Assembly (NCBI GenBank): GCA_030686995.1
Contig: CM060685.1
Span: 128,613,823-128,677,822 of the forward strand
Source: Artemisia argyi
Lineage: Eukaryota; Streptophyta; Magnoliopsida; Asterales; Asteraceae
Reading direction: 5' to 3'
DNA length: 64,000 nucleotides
Below, in pieces: positions 61,069-64,000 of this stretch (its first letter is position 1; every line of letters starts with the position of its first letter). The position numbers and the translations under genes are program-made. The notes beneath the pieces are model-generated. The model worked only from the letters and a program-made list of their open reading frames with translations. It made no database searches and was not told where the DNA came from.

Positions 61069-61256
61069 ACACACCAATATACACACCAATTTACACACCA
61101 ATCTTCACACCAATCTACACACCAATCTACACACCAATCTTCACACCAATCTACACACCAATCTACACACCAATCTTCACACCAATTTGCTACACACCAA
61201 TCTACACACCAATCTACACACCAATCTTCACACCAATTTGCTACACACCAATCTTC
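61069..61256. repeat. ACACACCAATCT minisatellite (longer copy)
   Basis: Same array as 53075-53210 with about five more 12-mers, including a duplicated block with TTTGCTACACACCAATC. Confidence 0.93.
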
Positions 61257-61619
61257 ACAACTATCCTACCTCACTACTAATCAACTTCTACTATCTACAC
61301 AACTTCTATATCTTCTAAACAATTAATCACAAGCACAACACAATATTCACAAATGAATATATATACACTATACACAACTACTCTTCAACACTTCTTGAAC
61401 TTGGTTGTAGAGAGTTCTTCTTTTGCACTTAGAATGAGAATGGATGATGAGGGATTGAATCACTTGAAACAAGGATTAATATACAAATGATCAAAGGGTT
61501 TTGGATGAGTTTTAGATGGTTATAGATCTGAAAATTTCGTGCAAAAGGTGGGGAAAAATTCCAGAATTAAGGTGGTATTTATAGGAGAAGAAATCTGACA
61601 GTTTCTGACAGGGGAGCGT

Positions 61620-61694
61620 GGCCGGTCCCCTTAAAGCATGGCCGGCCCCCTTAAAATTAAGGGGACCGCCCCTTATAATTAAGGGGGCCGCCCA
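61620..61694 (-). promoter_or_regulatory. Palindrome cluster in LTR promoter
   Basis: GGCCGGTCCCCTTAA, GGCCGGCCCCCTTAA, TTAAGGGGACCGCCCC and TTAAGGGGGCCGCCC arms just upstream (minus sense) of the TATA box. Confidence 0.8.
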
Positions 61695-62435
61695 ACTGTA
61701 ACGGCCAGAAAACTTGTCTTTTAGTGGGGAAAGTTTATTTGGTGAAAAACTAACTGATTTTGGTTAAATATTTGAAATCATATATTTAGTATGATTAAAA
61801 CATTTTTCCTTATTACCAAAAGTGTTTTTCAAAAATATATAATAAGATTATATAATTAAATAAACTTTGTATTAGTTAATTAAATACCCCTTTGATCATG
61901 AGATGTATTAAGCACTTGTTTATCCATACCTTAAGTGATTAAGTTGGATATAATGATATAAACTAGCTTAATACTTGTTTACGTAGTAATCAAACGATTG
62001 ACGAGTTTACATTTTGTGATTGTCAAAATATAGAGATATCGAAAAATATAAATAACGTTTTCATACATTATTTATGTCAACAGAAATCTCATGTTAAGTT
62101 TCCGAAAAATTTCTGGAAAAACTCACGCCTTAATTCCTGGAATTCCTGCAAAACATCATTATGACTCGATACAAGCATTTGACTTAAACAAATACTAATA
62201 TACATGTTCATTCAATATTATTGTGGTTCATGTCCAATTCCGTTCTTAAAAACAAATTTAGATTTCCCTTACACTTATCTTTTGCGAAATACCTTTTTAT
62301 GAAGTTAAGACAAACAACAAGGTAAAGCATTTTCACAATTTATTATGAAACATGATCCACAAACAATAAAAATAAAGCATGCATACGGAAGCAAATAAAA
62401 TCAAATAAACAAACAATCAAACAAAACAAATAAAA

Positions 62436-62462
62436 CTTGGGTTGCCTCCCAAGAAGCGCTTT
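62436..62462 (-). other. Conserved 'GGGAGGCAACCC' motif
   Basis: The minus strand reads AGCGCTTCTTGGGAGGCAACCCAAG, an inverted repeat (CTTGGG...CCCAAG) shortly after the protease-like gene. Counterpart of 21768-21790. Confidence 0.75.
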
Positions 62463-62597
62463 TTTTTATTTACAAGTCTTGTAGCTAGACTCAAGGTCAC
62501 ATCCTACTGTGTCGTATATGCTCACATACCCAAGTATGAGCCATCTAATAGTTGCCTCATCTTTCTTATAGTCATCACTTAGCTCTAAACACCCGTG

Positions 62598-63395
62598 TTA
62601 ATACCTTTTGTTCTTTTCATGAGGATATTTAGGCCCTTCCCTTTTATCTTTCTCACTTAGCATATCGAGAGGTGGATACCTATTACATTTCTCAATAGAA
62701 AAATCTTTGAACCTAGGGTGTGTACGGGGCATTTGGTAAAAAAAATCTTCATCTCCGTCCGAGAATGTAATTAACCCTTCCATAAGTTTTCATCAAGTTT
62801 GGTTAACCTTTTGAAGAGCTTCCCAAACACAACTTGGGTTAAGTTATTATCGATAAATTCTCCTAGATTCTCCATAACCATAAAATCAACCAAATAAACA
62901 AAGCTTCCTACAAACACATGCAATGTCTTTGCCCTAGCAACAATATTATCTCTTTTGTATTCTAACTCATTTACCATAATTTTATTGTATTCAGTACGCG
63001 AGATTAATTGCATTGGTAAAGATGAGTTAAGGTAAGCATCAAAGCTCCTAAATCCTATCTTACAGGGAAACTGCATATTAAATGAGCTGTCATTCTCAAT
63101 CCTAGTCCTAGGGTCGACATACCTAAGAGGGTTCATCTCATCTTTCATCCTATCCTCATTAATTACATCACCATTCTAGGTCCTCATCGGAGTCTGAATA
63201 GTAAAAAGGACTAGCCCTATGGTCATTATCATGGTCAGACTCCTCCATCTCAGAATTATTGTTAAAGTGATGGTCAGGCGAGAGGTTAGGTGGGTTCTCA
63301 TTTTCCAGTAAAGGGATTGGGACAGGTAGTTGGAAAATCCTACGATGAAAAACATGAATAACAGGAATCAAACGATCAATGTTATTGTTATCCAT
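62598..63395 (-). pseudogene. Athila-associated retropepsin-like protein gene, frameshifted
   Basis: Frame one (63395-63168): MDNNNIDRLIPVIHVFHRR, then acidic SDSDEDLEW. After a frameshift near 63165: MNPLRYVDPRTRIENDSSFN, FDAYLNSSLPMQLISRTEYN, ARAKTLHVFVGSFVYLVDF, VVFGKLFKRL. After a second frameshift near 62775: GLITFSDGDEDFFYQMPRTH. From memory this follows the order of aspartic-protease-like regions of Asteraceae Athila-type proteins, where D-(S/L)-G-A-S precedes 'VFVGSFTYVVDF' and 'GKPF'. Here the active-site region reads DAYLNSS, without the D-[ST]-G triad. It stands directly after the primer-binding site, where gag would be. Confidence 0.6.
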
Positions 63396-63540
63396 CGAGA
63401 TAGTTTACGAACAAAGGAAACAAAGAAATAAGATAGACTAAAGAAACCTATAAAAATAAAAATAAAAATAAAAATCTTACTAGAAAGGAATCTAGCAAGT
63501 AGACCTAATAAAAAGAAATTTTAACCTAGACAATAACTAT

Positions 63541-63559
63541 TCCCCAAGCTGCGGTACCA
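63541..63559 (-). other. Primer-binding site, decayed tRNA-Asp type
   Basis: The minus strand reads TGGTACCGCAGCTTGGGGA six bases after the LTR end; it differs at several positions from TGGCGCCGCTGCCGGGGA. Confidence 0.75.
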
Positions 63560-63565
63560 AAAACT

Positions 63566-64000
63566 TGATGCGTGGAATTGCGCCCTCGCAAAAGGTTTTA
63601 TCTCTCAAAGAATCTTGAGAAGCTTGCAATCCCCACCAGGCAGTGTAACTGACCGTTGTAGTATAGTATAGTGGCAAGTACTGGGGGATTGATCGTTCAA
63701 CTCAAAGAATAGTGTTCGCTAGGGTTAAAACTCAATTAAACTAGGTCTAGAGATGAGGGATGATTCTTTTTGTATTTTCATATTTTATGGAAAGCAAGTA
63801 AAAATCCCAGGGTTTGAAGGAGTGGGCAAAATTAGTTGCTAATCAACTAACCCAAATAACTACAGATGCAATCAAAATAAAATAAAATAAACTTAAACTA
63901 ATTGTGGCGAAAACAATAATGAGAGAAAATGTGTTTACTTAGATTTCACTACTCCCTAGCTATCTTTTACCGGTTGATTAGTTTGTTACAATTGCATGGA
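63566..64000 (-). repeat. 5' LTR of the right Athila-like element (cut by window end)
   Basis: Matches 49251-49690 with scattered substitutions; continues beyond the window. Confidence 0.9.

Larger units (their letters stand above)
52746..62082 (-). mobile_element. Complete, recent Sirevirus-type element with gag and two accessory ORFs but no pol
   Basis: Duplication GAAAT at 52741-52745 and 62083-62087. Sense is minus: 5' LTR 62082-60740, primer-binding site, gag 60671-58842, palindrome cluster, ORF2 56895-55696, palindrome cluster, ORF3 55084-54488, polypurine tracts, 3' LTR 54024-52746. The LTRs differ by about four substitutions (by eye) and by minisatellite copy number, so insertion is very recent although protease, integrase, RT and RNase H are absent. 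It must have been mobilised in trans. Confidence 0.93.
60740..62082 (-). repeat. 5' LTR of the gag-only Sirevirus element
   Basis: 1343 bp, almost identical to 52746-54024. Palindrome cluster 61620-61694, TATA box (minus CTCCTATAAATACC) at about 61573-61586, minisatellite 61069-61256, conserved GTCCTTGTAGCCGAACCACT block (minus, about 60956-60977). Confidence 0.92.
49251..64000 (-). mobile_element. Athila-like element, right copy, no gag-pol (extends past window)
   Basis: Sense is minus: 5' LTR 64000-63566 (continues outside), primer-binding site, broken protease-like gene 63395-62598, GGGAGGCAACCC motif, [nested Sirevirus derivative 52746-62082], polypurine-type motifs at 52310-52360 and 50766-50800, 3' LTR 50765-49251. 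It entered the 3' LTR of Tekay A after ACAAG. No capsid, RT or integrase in the interior. Confidence 0.85.

Noticed and set aside
61069..61256. CRISPR-like regular direct repeats
   Set aside because: Tandem 12-mers without unique spacers in a plant retroelement LTR.
52965..61326. Thr-His-Asn-Leu and Ser-His-Gln repeat proteins (52965-53269 and 60959-61326)
   Set aside because: Translations of the 12-bp ACACACCAATCT minisatellite in the LTR; frame and length change with copy number.

Overview
This is a plant nuclear window made almost entirely of nested LTR retrotransposons. I find no convincing host gene, tRNA, rRNA or CRISPR array. The gag and accessory proteins resemble, from memory, predicted retroelement proteins of Asteraceae, best of all Anthemideae such as Tanacetum, Artemisia and Chrysanthemum. 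That placement is an inference; no search was run.

Left block (1-14618), outermost first. (i) A decayed Tat-type 'gypsy-type putative transposase' fragment on the minus strand (13122-13525). (ii) An Athila-like element on the minus strand cuts it; its LTR is 11686-13121, followed by PBS and gag. (iii) A complete 10.4-kb element with 4-kb LTRs and no gag-pol (a LARD, 13-10393, target duplication TACCC) sits inside that gag. (iv) A 730-bp foldback transposon (6462-7191) sits inside a TA microsatellite of the right LTR of the LARD; the left LTR still shows the empty site.

Middle and right block (14619-64000). The host is an old Tekay/Del-like element (A). Its 5' LTR starts at about 14619 and ends at 46371, its coding-free interior is 46372-48717, and its 3' LTR starts at 48718. 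Its 5' LTR was hit by a Sirevirus-type solo LTR (15939-17650, duplication ATAGA) and by an Athila-like element (+) from 17857. That Athila element was hit by a Ty1/copia element (22356-44472, duplication AAGAA). The copia element was hit in gag by a small Sirevirus derivative (23456-30088, duplication AAGTT) and in its 3' LTR by a complete Tekay element B (31795-44459, duplication TTTAG). The 3' LTR of A was hit by a second Athila-like element (minus, 49251 to beyond the window), which carries a complete gag-only Sirevirus derivative (52746-62082, duplication GAAAT).

Only Tekay B keeps a recognisable gag-pol (PR-RT-RH-IN-chromodomain), interrupted by four single in-frame stops and no frameshift. 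The other elements whose interiors can be read to the end lack pol and keep gag fragments, accessory ORFs or structured non-coding DNA; the left Athila copy shows only gag before it leaves the window. They would need enzymes in trans. What seems most worth following is non-coding: a twin stem-loop with 18-nt loops shared by two coding-free Tekay relatives; a seven-copy hairpin array with compensatory changes in the LARD; family-specific arrays of short palindromes in the Athila and Sirevirus elements; and LTR-type palindrome clusters placed upstream of the two accessory ORFs of the recent Sirevirus derivative, as if each had its own promoter.

All divergence statements are by-eye counts.
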